From: Staphylococcus sp. NAM3COL9
Lineage (GTDB): Bacteria > Bacillota > Bacilli > Staphylococcales > Staphylococcaceae
DNA: 64,000 bases
Assembly: GCF_001431205.1 (NCBI RefSeq)
Contig: NZ_LGPC01000010.1
Location: forward strand, 28,808-92,807
Direction of reading: 5' to 3'
The notes beneath the pieces were generated by a model. The model did not search any database. It was given only the letters and a program-made list of their open reading frames with translations, and was not told where the DNA came from. A program made the translations under genes and the position numbers. How positions within the stretch are numbered: the stretch's first letter is position 1; each line of letters begins with the position of its first letter. Shown one piece after another: positions 31,115 to 41,225 of the stretch.

Positions 31115-31160
31115 GAAACAGCCGTCAGGTTTCCCTAAATGGGAATCTGGTGGCTGTTTC
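31115..31160 (+). terminator. pyc 3' hairpin
   Basis: Arms GAAACAGCC (31115-31123) and GGCTGTTTC (31152-31160) with an inner TTCCC/GGGAA. Stable, but no T run follows directly. Confidence 0.65.
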
Positions 31161-31305
31161 TATTGCAACAAAATATAATAGAGGAGGGTGATTCTAACAG
31201 TCAGAAGTCCATTCAAATCATTGCCATTTAAAAAAATAATCAATCATTCATTAGTTGAATTAATTAAATGCAAACAGGTGATATTAATGAATAATAGCTA
31301 TAAAA

Positions 31306-31334
31306 AAACCAAATGCTGAAAAGGCATTTGGTTT
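31306..31334 (-). terminator. ctaA terminator
   Basis: Perfect 11-bp arms 31306-31316 and 31324-31334 (AAACCAAATGC), with AAAAAAA on the plus strand before it, i.e. a T run on the minus strand after the stem. It ends the ctaA transcript. Confidence 0.85.
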
Positions 31335-31375
31335 GTCTACGTACTTTTTCTGTTTATTAACGAATCGAAACTTAT

Positions 31376-32284
31376 TTATCCGCCACTTCGAATCGTTCGT
31401 AGCATTAATACTATAAAGTATGCTATTAAACCAAACAATATGGTAATAAAAAGTGCATGTAACAAAGCAATAAATAAATTAACATTTGTCATCATAGATA
31501 AAGCACCTGTAATAACTTGCAAGACTACTAAAATAAAGGCAGCTGTATAACCAAATCGAATTGTACGATTTTGACTATAATTTTTTACTGCATGGATAAA
31601 TGCAAGTAATATCCAGATGAAAGTAATTAAAGCCATGCCTCTGTGTGTAAAGTTTACCCAATCTTGCACGTTATGAGGTATGATATCGTCGAATGGTAAA
31701 GGCCATTTACCATATGCTAAACTGGCTTCTTTATGTCTTACTAGTGCACCAGTGTAAATAGTTAAATACACAACAATTGCCATAATCCATGTATAAATTC
31801 TTAATGGTTTTCTGATAAATAGTTCATCTGCTTCATATTTTCGATCAACTTCAAAAATAATTAAAGTTAAGATAAATACTGATGAAAATGAAATTAGAGA
31901 AATACCAAAGTGTAATGCCAACGTGTATGAATTTTGTTGCCATATTACTGCTGCTGCACCTACAAGCGCTTGGATGACTAAGAACCCAACACTTATAATA
32001 CTTAACGGTTTTACTTCTTTAATATGACCAATATGCTTCCAAGCAACTATAGCTAACCACAATACAATAATTAATGATAAGCCTGAAACTGCACGGTGAC
32101 TTAATTCAATCAACGTTTGAATTGGTAAATTTTGAGGTAAAAATGCACCATGACATAATGGCCAGTCAGAGCCACATCCATCTGCCGAACCAGTCTTGGT
32201 AACTAAGGCACCACCCAATTGAACAAAAGCCATAATGAGTGTTGCTAAAACAGATAACCATTTTAGGTTTTTTTTGCTAAACAA
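31376..32284 (-). CDS. ctaA: Haem A synthase, TTG start
   Basis: Membrane enzyme that oxidises the C8 methyl of haem O to give haem A for aa3-type oxidases. About eight helices in 302 residues; conserved parts are [16 protein letters not shown] with the paired cysteines on the first outer loop, and histidines in [14 protein letters not shown] and FTHRGMA. The start codon is a TTG with GGGGGG 7 bases upstream. It is divergent from ctaB, which makes its substrate. Confidence 0.95.
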   Translation of the reverse strand: MFSKKNLKWLSVLATLIMAFVQLGGALVTKTGSADGCGSDWPLCHGAFLPQNLPIQTLIELSHRAVSGLSLIIVLWLAIVAWKHIGHIKEVKPLSIISVGFLVIQALVGAAAVIWQQNSYTLALHFGISLISFSSVFILTLIIFEVDRKYEADELFIRKPLRIYTWIMAIVVYLTIYTGALVRHKEASLAYGKWPLPFDDIIPHNVQDWVNFTHRGMALITFIWILLAFIHAVKNYSQNRTIRFGYTAAFILVVLQVITGALSMMTNVNLFIALLHALFITILFGLIAYFIVLMLRTIRSGG

Positions 32285-32445
32285 GAATTAACCCCCCACT
32301 TATATGTAAAACTCTTGAGACATTAAATTACATTCAGTTGTAACATTATTTGTCGTAATTATTGTAATTTTTTAATCTCGAAAAGGCATACTTATAAAAT
32401 TTAAATAAATCTTAACTAACATTATAACAAGAAATATAGATTAAA

Positions 32446-32495
32446 TTGTGTCACAAAAATGACTATTTGTGAAAGTCGTTAAAGTGTCACAAATA
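32446..32495. promoter_or_regulatory. Inverted TTTGTGA/TCACAAA boxes in the ctaA-ctaB divergent region
   Basis: TATTTGTGA (32464-32472) and its exact complement TCACAAATA (32487-32495) are 14 bases apart, preceded by a small palindrome TTGTGTCACAA (32446-32456). They resemble binding sites for ResD/SrrA, the redox response regulator of respiratory genes, and also half-sites of Rex. Regulator identity is inferred. Confidence 0.55.
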
Positions 32496-32569
32496 ACTTT
32501 ACATAAATGTAGTCAATAACACAAATTTAATATATCATTGTATTATATGAAAAAAATAGGAGGGAAATT

Positions 32570-33481
32570 ATGAACAAAGAACAAACTTTGTCACATAATT
32601 CTAGTCGTGTAAATTTTAAAGAGATACAGCAAATCATCAAAATGGGGCTTGTACAAGGAAACTTACTACCCGCATTTGCTGGTACATGGCTTGCAATTGT
32701 GTTGACGAATCATTCCTTCCTCTCGTCAATACCACAAATCTTAATGATGTTGGTGGGCTCTACGTTAATTATGGGGGGCGCATGTGCTTTAAATAATTAT
32801 TATGATCAAGATATTGACAGTATCATGCCAAGTAAACAACAGAGACCAACAGTTAATGAGAGAATCACAGATAGAAATTTATTGATTCTCAGTTTTGGAA
32901 TGATGCTTATAGGGGAAGCGTTACTATTTGCATTAAACATACCTTCAGGAGTAATTGGCTTGATAGGGATTGTTGGATATGTTTCATTTTATTCTATTTG
33001 GTCTAAACGTCACACGGTTTGGAATACAGTAATTGGTAGTTTCCCAGGAGCAGTGCCACCACTAATTGGTTGGACCGCAATCGAAGGAAACCTCAGTTTA
33101 GTAGCAGTAGCGCTATTCTTAGTAGTATTCTGTTGGCAACCAGTTCATTTTTATGCGTTAGCAATTAAGCGTAAAGATGAATATTCATTAGCAAATATTC
33201 CAATGCTACCATCCGTTAAAGGGTTTAGCCGTACGAGAGTGAGCATGTTTATATGGCTTGTATTCTTATTACCACTACCATTTTTACTTAGCACTTTAGG
33301 CACAACGTTCATTGTGATAGCAACATTGTTGAATTTAGGTTGGGTATATATGTGGTTAACAAGTTTTAAAAAAGATTTAGATCAAACGAAATGGGCAACA
33401 AAAATGTTTGTTTATTCATTGAATTATTTAGTAGTATTCTTTGTGCTCGTTGTTGTCGTATCATTAATACAAATGTTCTAA
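32570..33481 (+). CDS. ctaB: Protohaem IX farnesyltransferase (haem O synthase)
   Basis: UbiA-family membrane prenyltransferase that adds a farnesyl chain to haem B. The Asp-rich prenyl diphosphate motif [12 protein letters not shown] (about 74-85) and the second loop [13 protein letters not shown] are present, with about nine helices in 303 residues. AGGAGG precedes the ATG. ctaM follows 24 bases later in the same direction. Confidence 0.95.
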   Translation: MNKEQTLSHNSSRVNFKEIQQIIKMGLVQGNLLPAFAGTWLAIVLTNHSFLSSIPQILMMLVGSTLIMGGACALNNYYDQDIDSIMPSKQQRPTVNERITDRNLLILSFGMMLIGEALLFALNIPSGVIGLIGIVGYVSFYSIWSKRHTVWNTVIGSFPGAVPPLIGWTAIEGNLSLVAVALFLVVFCWQPVHFYALAIKRKDEYSLANIPMLPSVKGFSRTRVSMFIWLVFLLPLPFLLSTLGTTFIVIATLLNLGWVYMWLTSFKKDLDQTKWATKMFVYSLNYLVVFFVLVVVVSLIQMF

Positions 33482-33505
33482 TAATTAATAATGAGGATGT
33501 AATAT

Positions 33506-33967
33506 ATGAATTTACCAATTTTACCTACTTTAAGTACAAGTTTTATTGTTATTAGTGCGATCTTAGTTGCAATAGGTTGGCGCAAAATTTGGAAAAGAGA
33601 AATTGAAAGTCATAAAAAAGTAATGCTTAGTGCGGCATTTTTTGCACTCGCATTTTTCATCATTTATGCTTCGAGAACTATTTTCATTGGTAACACTGCT
33701 TTCGGCGGTCCTGATTCAATGAAAATTTATTACACTATATTCTTAGTATTCCATATCAACTTAGCAACAATTGGTGCAATTTTAGGTGTATCACAAATTA
33801 TTACGGCATTTAAAGAGAAATTTAAAGTGCATAGATTTGTTGGTCCAATTGCATCAATTGTATGGTTCTTCACTGCAATTACTGGTTTAGCAGTATACGC
33901 ATTACTTTATGTAATCTATCCTGGTGGAGAAACAACATCGCTAATCAAAGCAACGATTGGATTATAA
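33506..33967 (+). CDS. ctaM: Quinol oxidase assembly protein CtaM (DUF420)
   Basis: A 153-residue membrane protein with four helices, DUF420 family. In S. aureus the CtaM protein is needed for QoxABCD aa3 oxidase activity (recalled), and the gene likewise lies by ctaAB. Conserved histidines (SHKKVM, VFHINLA, KVHRFVG) may touch metal or haem. It shares the ctaB transcript, which ends at the perfect hairpin at 34022. Confidence 0.88.
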   Translation: MNLPILPTLSTSFIVISAILVAIGWRKIWKREIESHKKVMLSAAFFALAFFIIYASRTIFIGNTAFGGPDSMKIYYTIFLVFHINLATIGAILGVSQIITAFKEKFKVHRFVGPIASIVWFFTAITGLAVYALLYVIYPGGETTSLIKATIGL

Positions 33968-34021
33968 CTAATATTTAATTTACTATTAGTCATTTTACGT
34001 AAAAGATTTCTGGCATATAAT

Positions 34022-34066
34022 AAAAATGGTAAGCAATCAAATTTTGATTGCTTACCATTTTTTTAG
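34022..34066. terminator. Bidirectional terminator after ctaM, 20-bp perfect stem
   Basis: Arms 34022-34041 and 34043-34062 are complementary over 20 bases (core AATGGTAAGCAATCAAA), with T and A runs at the ends. It separates ctaM from the opposite-strand ABC ATPase. Confidence 0.92.
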
Positions 34067-34109
34067 TTACAATGATATAGTTAATAAACAATAATGCTAG
34101 AGGTTTATT

Positions 34110-36368
34110 CTAATCATTCAAATATCTTATTAAGTGTTTGGCTGTTACAGAATCTTTAGTATCTAATAAACCTTTTGGCTGTCCTTCATATAGTAATTGT
34201 CCACCTTGTCCACCAGCGTAAGGTCCTATATCAATGATCCAGTCTGCATGCGTCATCATGGTTAAGTTATGTTCTATAACTACTACTGTGTTGCTGTCAT
34301 CAATAAGTTGATTAAAACAGTCTAATAATATAGGTATGTCATCTTCATGTAATCCTGTTGTAGGTTCATCAAAGACAAAAGTGTGGTGATTTACAGTACA
34401 TGTTAAATATTTACTTAGTTTCACACGTTGAACCTCGCCACCTGACAATGTATTTAACGTTTGACCTAATGTCATATAATTTAGCCCCGTGGATTTTAAA
34501 GCGTTCAAAGGTGTTGAAATATTGTGTTTTGAATGGAAAAATTCGATTGCTTCATCTACAGTTAGCGCAAGAATATCTGCAATTGAATAACCTGCTACTT
34601 TAGCATCAAGCACTTCTGGTTTATATCTTAGTCCATTACAAACATCACACGTTTGAGTAAAATCTGGCATAAATGCAAGTTCGGTTTTTAAAATACCTTT
34701 ACCATGGCACTCTGGACAGGCGCCTTCTGAATTATAACTAAACATAGATTTTTTTAATCCTGTTTCTTCACTGAAATAGCTTCGTACTTCATCAAATATA
34801 TTTAAATAAGTGAGTAAGTTAGAACGACTTGAAGCATGCACAGGTTTTTGATCAATAAAAATAGTGTCTTGTAACTGACTTAACCCTTCATGAATTAAAG
34901 AACTTTTGCCGGAACCTGCGACACCAGTCACCACAGTCATAGCCTCTTCTGGTATTTGAGTTGAAACATTTTTTAAATTATTACGAGATATATTAGATAG
35001 TTTAATAAAATGTTGGCTCTCTCTAGGTTGTGATTTAAGCTCATGCATTCTTCGCAGTGCAACGCCTGTACTGGTAGTTGATTTTAATAAAGCATTATAA
35101 GACCCAGCAAATGTGATCTCGCCACCATTTTTTCCAGCAAGTGGACCTAAATCTATAACGTAGTCAGCAATACGTATAACATCAGGATCATGTTCTACGA
35201 CCAACACAGTATTACCTTTGTCTTTTAAAGATTGTATGATTTCATTTATACGTTGTATGTCATCAGGATGTAAACCAACACTAGGCTCATCTATAATGTA
35301 CATCAGATCACTTAAAGGGCTATTAAGATGTCTTATTAATTTAATGCGTTGTGATTCACCACCTGAAAGCGTGGTAGTTTCTCTAGATAAAGTTAAGTAA
35401 TTAAGGCCAATATAACTTAAAGATTGTAATTGTTGTTGTAGTGGTTCAATAATAACTCGTGCTTTATCTGAATGAATGTTTTTAATAAAATCTAACGTAT
35501 CATCAATGGATAATTGAGTGAAATCTGCGATGTCAAAACCATTAATTTTACATTTTAAAATATCTGGGTGTAATCTTTTTCCGTGACATTTCGTACATTC
35601 TTTTGAAGTCACGACACGATCTATGGCTTCTCTAAATTTATTTTTTTCAAAATTATCATTGAGTAAAAAAGAACGTCTGAAGCGATGAATTAAACCTTCG
35701 AATTTGGCTGTTTTAGGCCAATTATTAGGTGGGTTTTTCAGTTTAGTAGGCTTTGTGTACAGCAATGTATTAAGTTCTTCTTGGGTATAATCTTTTAATT
35801 TTTTATCATTATCAAATAAACCTGTATACAAATAGCGCTTGCCTCTCCAACTATCCGGTCTAAAAGAGGGGAATCGTATCGCATCTTCGTTTAAAGATTT
35901 ATTAAAATCTAACAGCTCATTTAAATCTATGTCTTCCACGTACCCTAGACCTGAGCATGTATCGCACATTCCTTTAGGATTGTTAAATGAGAATATGTCA
36001 GAGTAACCCACAAAAGGTTCTCCTATTCGAGACCATAATAATCTTACTGAAGCATATATATCAGATATTGTACCTACTGTTGAACGTGAATTGCCACCTA
36101 ATCGTTTTTGGTTGATAATCATAGCAACTGGTAGGTGTTCAATCAAATCTACTTTTGGTTTGGAATATTGTGTTAATTGATGTTGTATATATGTAGAATA
36201 TGTCTCGTTTAAAAGACGTTCTGATTCGGCAGCAATTGTATTAAATACTAATGAAGATTTTCCTGAACCTGAACGACCAGTAAAAACCGTTATTTGATGC
36301 TTTGGTATATCAACAGAAATATCTTTTAAATTGTTTTGTTTTGCGCCGTGAATACAAATTATTGTCAT
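34110..36368 (-). CDS. UvrA-like (UvrA2/DrrC-type) ABC ATPase
   Basis: Paralogue of the excision-repair ATPase UvrA without partner genes. Two ABC modules are visible: Walker A GRSGSGKSS (31-39) and later GVAGSGKSS, signatures LSGGESQRI and LSGGEVQRV, plus zinc-finger CxxC pairs (CDTCSG, CTKCHG, CPECHG, CDVCNG). At 752 residues it is about 190 shorter than UvrA, which fits the class lacking the UvrB-binding insertion. Such proteins are linked to resistance to DNA-binding drugs in other bacteria (known for DrrC). The ATG at 36368 is preferred, with GAGAGGTG 7 bases upstream. I do not recall it at this site in S. aureus. Role here is unproven. Confidence 0.88.
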   Translation of the reverse strand: MTIICIHGAKQNNLKDISVDIPKHQITVFTGRSGSGKSSLVFNTIAAESERLLNETYSTYIQHQLTQYSKPKVDLIEHLPVAMIINQKRLGGNSRSTVGTISDIYASVRLLWSRIGEPFVGYSDIFSFNNPKGMCDTCSGLGYVEDIDLNELLDFNKSLNEDAIRFPSFRPDSWRGKRYLYTGLFDNDKKLKDYTQEELNTLLYTKPTKLKNPPNNWPKTAKFEGLIHRFRRSFLLNDNFEKNKFREAIDRVVTSKECTKCHGKRLHPDILKCKINGFDIADFTQLSIDDTLDFIKNIHSDKARVIIEPLQQQLQSLSYIGLNYLTLSRETTTLSGGESQRIKLIRHLNSPLSDLMYIIDEPSVGLHPDDIQRINEIIQSLKDKGNTVLVVEHDPDVIRIADYVIDLGPLAGKNGGEITFAGSYNALLKSTTSTGVALRRMHELKSQPRESQHFIKLSNISRNNLKNVSTQIPEEAMTVVTGVAGSGKSSLIHEGLSQLQDTIFIDQKPVHASSRSNLLTYLNIFDEVRSYFSEETGLKKSMFSYNSEGACPECHGKGILKTELAFMPDFTQTCDVCNGLRYKPEVLDAKVAGYSIADILALTVDEAIEFFHSKHNISTPLNALKSTGLNYMTLGQTLNTLSGGEVQRVKLSKYLTCTVNHHTFVFDEPTTGLHEDDIPILLDCFNQLIDDSNTVVVIEHNLTMMTHADWIIDIGPYAGGQGGQLLYEGQPKGLLDTKDSVTAKHLIRYLND

Positions 36369-36495
36369 AATTTTCACCTCTCAATTATAATTATACCCAA
36401 TAAAGGATGATGTATCACTTGTATCGCTGAATCGTAAAAATGTGTATTTTGAATGACCTGTGCTAATCTTAACAAAGAATTTATAATGTCATACC

Positions 36496-36525
36496 TTGCT
36501 TGTGACATAATGAAACATGTACAAT
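36496..36525 (+). promoter_or_regulatory. Possible promoter of the CAP-domain gene
   Basis: TTGCTT (36496-36501), 18-base spacer, TACAAT (36520-36525), 30 bases before the ATG. Confidence 0.45.
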
Positions 36526-36555
36526 AAATGAAAGTAATATATAGGTGGGTGAGCG

Positions 36556-37605
36556 ATGAAAAAACTAATAATTAAAATTATTGGTGTATTATTATTAATT
36601 TGTTTTTTAATTTATTTATTTTACTCACCGCGTTTAAAGTTTGACGTACTCGAAAATCCTAATAAAGATTCAACTAAAATGACTCAAAATAAGGATGCTC
36701 AAAAAACTGAGACAAACGCTGAAAATCCGAAGCCTAAAAAAGGCGTAAGTACGTGGGTTGGTCAAAGCTTAGATAAATTAACTGATAAATATGGTCAAGC
36801 TGATCGAGTTTATCCATATAAAAAAAATTTTAAAAACTATGTATTTAAGCAAAAAGATAAATATTATTTGATTACTACTAAAAAAGGTATCGTTAAATCT
36901 GTTTATGCAACAGGTAAAGATGCTAATGTAAATCCAATAAAAATACAGGACGATGCGTCACATGTTTTTGAAAAATATAGTATTAATCCAGAACCAATGA
37001 TTACCGTAAATGGTAAGCAATATGAATTTGAGTTATCTGATTCGGATATGAAAACACAAGCACTCATTAAATTTAAAGATATCTATGCTCAAGTATACAT
37101 AGATCAACAATCTAATGAGGTTGTCGCGGTTAGATATTTAGATAGTGAAGCTCTGGCAGCATTTAAACCATATCAAATGTTATCTACCAAAGAGGATAAA
37201 GAGGTTAAAAGCAAATATAGTAATATTACTTATGAGCAAAACTCAAATCAGCTAACGACACTTTATGAAATTACAAATGAAATGAGAAAGTTAAAGGATG
37301 CCGATCCATTGAAAGTTAATAATCATTTAACGCATATTGCCTCATTTAACTTGTATGAAGCAATTGGTACTGATAGTGTTGAATTTACTGAAGATGCTTT
37401 AAAACAACAGCTAAATGAGCAAGAGGTGCCATTTGTATCTGCTAGTCAAAATGTAGGCTATGATTTTAACGAAGTTCCAACTTTAATACATAGTTGGCTC
37501 AACTCAGATATTCATAGATCTAGAATGTTAAACTCTAAATATAATGAAATGGGTGGCGAAGTAACAAATGGTTACTACACAATTATTTTTGTTGAAGATA
37601 AATAG
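36556..37605 (+). CDS. CAP (SCP/PR1) domain membrane-anchored protein, YlbC-like
   Basis: N-terminal membrane anchor or signal (about 4-22), a Lys/Thr/Asn-rich linker, a CAP-associated domain (about 66-200; WVGQSLDKLTDKYGQADRVY, repeated strands) and a CAP domain (about 228-349; LYEITNEMRKLKDADPL, IHSWLNSDIHRSRMLN). Faces outside the cell. Same architecture and neighbour (ylbF) as Bacillus YlbC. Several CAP histidine/glutamate positions are changed, so enzymatic activity is doubtful. The ylbF start follows 17 bases after its stop. Confidence 0.88.
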   Translation: MKKLIIKIIGVLLLICFLIYLFYSPRLKFDVLENPNKDSTKMTQNKDAQKTETNAENPKPKKGVSTWVGQSLDKLTDKYGQADRVYPYKKNFKNYVFKQKDKYYLITTKKGIVKSVYATGKDANVNPIKIQDDASHVFEKYSINPEPMITVNGKQYEFELSDSDMKTQALIKFKDIYAQVYIDQQSNEVVAVRYLDSEALAAFKPYQMLSTKEDKEVKSKYSNITYEQNSNQLTTLYEITNEMRKLKDADPLKVNNHLTHIASFNLYEAIGTDSVEFTEDALKQQLNEQEVPFVSASQNVGYDFNEVPTLIHSWLNSDIHRSRMLNSKYNEMGGEVTNGYYTIIFVEDK

Positions 37606-37622
37606 AAAGGAGATTTGTAACG

Positions 37623-38057
37623 ATGATTACTGAAGAAACATTAACAGTGCTTGATGAAATTGAAGCACTTAGTGATAAAATACTTGAATCAAGATTATAT
37701 AAAGAATATAAAGAGGCTGAACAACAGTTGGCGGATAATGATGAAGCACATTTATTATACCAAGCATTTTTGAAATCAAAAGATAAATATGATGAAATTA
37801 TGCGCTTTGGTAAATACCACCCTGATTACCAAACGGTAATGTTAGACACACGTAAACGTAAACGTGCTTATGAAATGCTACCAGTTGTAATGGATTTTAA
37901 ACAAAAAGAAGTTTTATTACAGGATTTAATAGATGAAGTGATTGTTAAAATTGCATACGCTGTTTCTGAAAATGTAAAAATTGAAACAGGCAACCCATTT
38001 TTTCAAAAAGACGCAAGTGGCTGTGCTACAGGCGGATCATGTAGCTGTTCACTTTAA
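37623..38057 (+). CDS. ylbF: YlbF/RicF family regulator with cysteine-rich tail
   Basis: 144 residues, a helical YlbF/YmcA domain (about 8-125) and a C-terminal tail SGCATGGSCSCSL with four closely spaced cysteines counting the CSC. In Bacillus, YlbF with YmcA and YaaT (RicAFT) binds Fe-S clusters and controls RNase Y-dependent mRNA cleavage (recalled). The tail cysteines are the likely cluster ligands. The ribosome site AAAGGAG lies just after the CAP gene stop. Confidence 0.93.
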   Translation: MITEETLTVLDEIEALSDKILESRLYKEYKEAEQQLADNDEAHLLYQAFLKSKDKYDEIMRFGKYHPDYQTVMLDTRKRKRAYEMLPVVMDFKQKEVLLQDLIDEVIVKIAYAVSENVKIETGNPFFQKDASGCATGGSCSCSL

Positions 38058-38091
38058 GCTAGATTTTTAGAGTCATCAATAATAAATATTG

Positions 38092-38132
38092 AATAAAGCT
38101 GGGACGCCTCATTGAGGTTTCCCAGCTTTATT
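38092..38132. terminator. Staphylococcal CTGGGAC-type terminator after ylbF
   Basis: Perfect 13-bp arms 38092-38104 and 38120-38132 (AATAAAGCTGGGA), inner CCTC/GAGG. It separates ylbF from the opposite-strand GDPD gene and can work in both directions. Confidence 0.88.
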
Positions 38133-38147
38133 GTGAAACATACATTA

Positions 38148-39068
38148 TTAGTGATAAGTATGTTTAAAGCGTTCTGCTAAATCTGGTCTGTCAGTAACAA
38201 GTGTATGCGCATCATTAAAAATTAAATCATTCATTAAGTCGAGATTATTCACCCCATAATAACCTGGAATGATGTCACGCGTGTTAAGCCATTGAATGAA
38301 TTTTGGTGAAGTTAGTTTAATACCTTTGAATGAAACAGGCATTTGGAAAGTGTGTGCACGTGGTTGAAAGGTATTGCCTAGACTTAAATAGAACTTTAAG
38401 AAACCTTCTGCAACTTCACTTTGACTTGCGCCAATGGCTACTGTGCCATTACTTATTATATTAAAACGTTCAATTTGTTTACTGTGGAAACTTGTTACTA
38501 ATACGTGATTTTGAGCATTATTAGCAACAATGTCCTCATATATAATTTCTGGTACGAGGCGGCCATGTTCACTTTCAGGGTCATCTTTTAAATCGACATT
38601 AATCAATTGATTTGGATATAATTTAAGTAATTCATCAAAAGATAAAATATAAGCATCTTTGTGACCTCGATAAGGTTTATGTCCGTTTATATCTACAAAA
38701 TGATATCCTGAATCTAACTGTCTTAACTCTGCTAAAGTATGTTCTGATACTTTACCCGAACCGTTAGTTGTACGATTCACGTCTTCATCATGGAAAACGA
38801 TAAGGTTTCGATCTTTTGTAAGTCTCACATCTGTTTCAAATCCATCAATCCCGTGTGCTGCTGCATTATCAAAAGCAAGTTTAGTTTGCTCTGGTCTCAC
38901 AGCCATACCACCGCGATGGGCAAATATATATGGTGCAGGTTTAGAAAAGAAAGATGGTATACTTTGATTATTCGGTTTAGCTTTATATTTAGTAATTAAA
39001 AACACGCTACCGACTAAACCAAGCGTACTTAGAAATCCGCCCTTAATTAATTTATTGATTTTTATCAC
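38148..39068 (-). CDS. Membrane-anchored glycerophosphodiester phosphodiesterase, GTG start
   Basis: GDPD enzyme that hydrolyses glycerophosphodiesters to glycerol-3-phosphate and alcohol. N-terminal helix (about 10-27) is an anchor, with the catalytic domain outside. Motifs: HRGG, ETDVRLTKD, FHDE and LINVDLKD, giving the TIM-barrel active site with two histidines and metal-binding acids. GTG at 39068 has AGGAGG 7 bases upstream; a TTG two codons earlier is too near this site. 306 residues. A role in phospholipid or teichoic-acid recycling is inferred. Confidence 0.92.
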   Translation of the reverse strand: MIKINKLIKGGFLSTLGLVGSVFLITKYKAKPNNQSIPSFFSKPAPYIFAHRGGMAVRPEQTKLAFDNAAAHGIDGFETDVRLTKDRNLIVFHDEDVNRTTNGSGKVSEHTLAELRQLDSGYHFVDINGHKPYRGHKDAYILSFDELLKLYPNQLINVDLKDDPESEHGRLVPEIIYEDIVANNAQNHVLVTSFHSKQIERFNIISNGTVAIGASQSEVAEGFLKFYLSLGNTFQPRAHTFQMPVSFKGIKLTSPKFIQWLNTRDIIPGYYGVNNLDLMNDLIFNDAHTLVTDRPDLAERFKHTYH

Positions 39069-39197
39069 GAGCAATCCTCCTCAGTTTTGAGTATATAGAG
39101 TAATATAGCAAATGTTTGTGATACATCAAAATAATTGTTATTTATAAAAAGAAAAAGAAATGATATTATATAATGGCTAATAATTGGAGTGAAAAAA

Positions 39198-39449
39198 ATG
39201 AATACTATAGCTAGAACAAGTTTAATAATTTATTTGAAACATATGAAACACGAAAGACAAGTAAGAAAATTTGGCCATATCGTAAGTGTAAATAGACAAC
39301 AACGCTATGTCGTAATGTATATAAATGAAGAAGAAGCGGATCAAATTGTTGAAAAATTAATGAGGCTCAAATATGTGAAGAATATTGAAGGTTCGCCCTA
39401 TAAATATTTAAAAAAGGTTTATGAAAAAGAACAGCATGAAATATCTTGA
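39198..39449 (+). CDS. ylbG: YlbG family protein (DUF2129, UPF0298)
   Basis: 83-residue cytoplasmic protein of the ylb cluster, function unknown. Conserved core [21 protein letters not shown] followed by [18 protein letters not shown] 39198 is chosen with GGAGTG upstream; an in-frame GTG three codons earlier overlaps that ribosome site. Divergent from the GDPD gene. Confidence 0.9.
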   Translation: MNTIARTSLIIYLKHMKHERQVRKFGHIVSVNRQQRYVVMYINEEEADQIVEKLMRLKYVKNIEGSPYKYLKKVYEKEQHEIS

Positions 39450-39518
39450 TTCAAAAGTTTTGTTTTTTGTATCTGATCAAGAGAAATCTAGCTAATGATT
39501 TAATATGAATCAGTTGAA

Positions 39519-39554
39519 AAGCCACGATAGTACAATGATTATCTACAGTGGCTT
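39519..39554. terminator. Hairpin between ylbG and the opposite-strand gene
   Basis: AAGCCAC (39519-39525) and GTGGCTT (39548-39554) form a 7-bp stem with A and T runs outside; convergent genes on both sides. Confidence 0.7.
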
Positions 39555-39566
39555 GTTTTATTTAAT

Positions 39567-39956
39567 TTATTGCAATGGTGGAATCCATCTTTGCAGTCTT
39601 AAAACACTGATTAAGTAGTTAAAATATAAATCGATATCATGGAAGGTGTCACTCGGTTGTACATCTACCTCTTTGATATCTATATTATATAGGTTTGCTT
39701 GCTCATTGATCATTTCAAACTTTTTGTTTGAATTAGGATAGGGATAATTTAAAGCATTAACCATGATATACATAGCTTGGAAGTGATTTTCGCTTGTAGG
39801 TCGCATAACGATTGCTACTGAAGAAGGTTTTTTTTCAAAATTAGAAGTGTGGAAATAGACAATATGGTCGATACGTTTGAAATTATATTCTATTAAAGTG
39901 TTAAATTCGAATAAGTCTGTGAGGCCTTCGCCTAATTTTATAAATGATTGTTTCAT
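39567..39956 (-). CDS. Conserved hypothetical protein (DUF7147-like)
   Basis: 129 residues, soluble, starting MKQSFIKLGEGLTDLFEF, with a mixed alpha/beta pattern and a WIPPLQ end. Proteins like this in the ylb region of Firmicutes were at times called methylthioribose kinase in old annotations without support; the DUF number is from memory. No catalytic motif is visible. The ribosome site AAGGAGG is on the minus strand. It is divergent from rsmD. Confidence 0.78.
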   Translation of the reverse strand: MKQSFIKLGEGLTDLFEFNTLIEYNFKRIDHIVYFHTSNFEKKPSSVAIVMRPTSENHFQAMYIMVNALNYPYPNSNKKFEMINEQANLYNIDIKEVDVQPSDTFHDIDLYFNYLISVLRLQRWIPPLQ

Positions 39957-40025
39957 TATTGTATCCTCCTTATCATGCAGTATGCATTATATAAAATTTG
40001 ATTTAAGAATGGAAGTGTTAATAAT

Positions 40026-41055
<1,030 letters not shown>

Positions 41056-41061
41056 CTATAA

Positions 41062-41095
41062 AGAACCACTACTTAACAAATTGGAAAGTGGTTCT
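41062..41095. repeat. Hairpin related to the 2119-2156 element
   Basis: AGAACCACT (41062-41070) pairs with AGTGGTTCT (41087-41095). The flanks and loop start match the 2119-2156 hairpin (AAAGAAC-ACTACTT), but one T-A pair there is a C-G pair here, so the pairing is kept by a double change. Confidence 0.5.
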
Positions 41096-41163
41096 AGACT
41101 GTATACACAATCGCTGAACTGCATCTATTCATGTAGACAACCGGATAATTAAAATTAGTTTTA

Positions 41164-41197
41164 GGCTGACTTCATACTTTTAGGTATGCGGTCAGCC
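41164..41197. terminator. GGCTGAC hairpin, terminator between coaD and tmcAL
   Basis: GGCTGAC (41164-41170) and GTCAGCC (41191-41197) pair perfectly, with an inner CATAC/GTATG. The same GCTGAC word closes the element at 2080-2198. Convergent genes on both sides. Confidence 0.75.
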
Positions 41198-41225
41198 ATT
41201 TGTAATTTATGGTTAATACTCTACT

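Noticed and set aside
31188..31319. A 43-codon open frame starting GTG at an AGGAGG between pyc and ctaA
   Set aside because: The GTG touches the ribosome site with no spacing, the predicted -10 (TATAAT, 31174) would start transcription inside that site, and the frame runs into the ctaA terminator arm. No recognisable protein.
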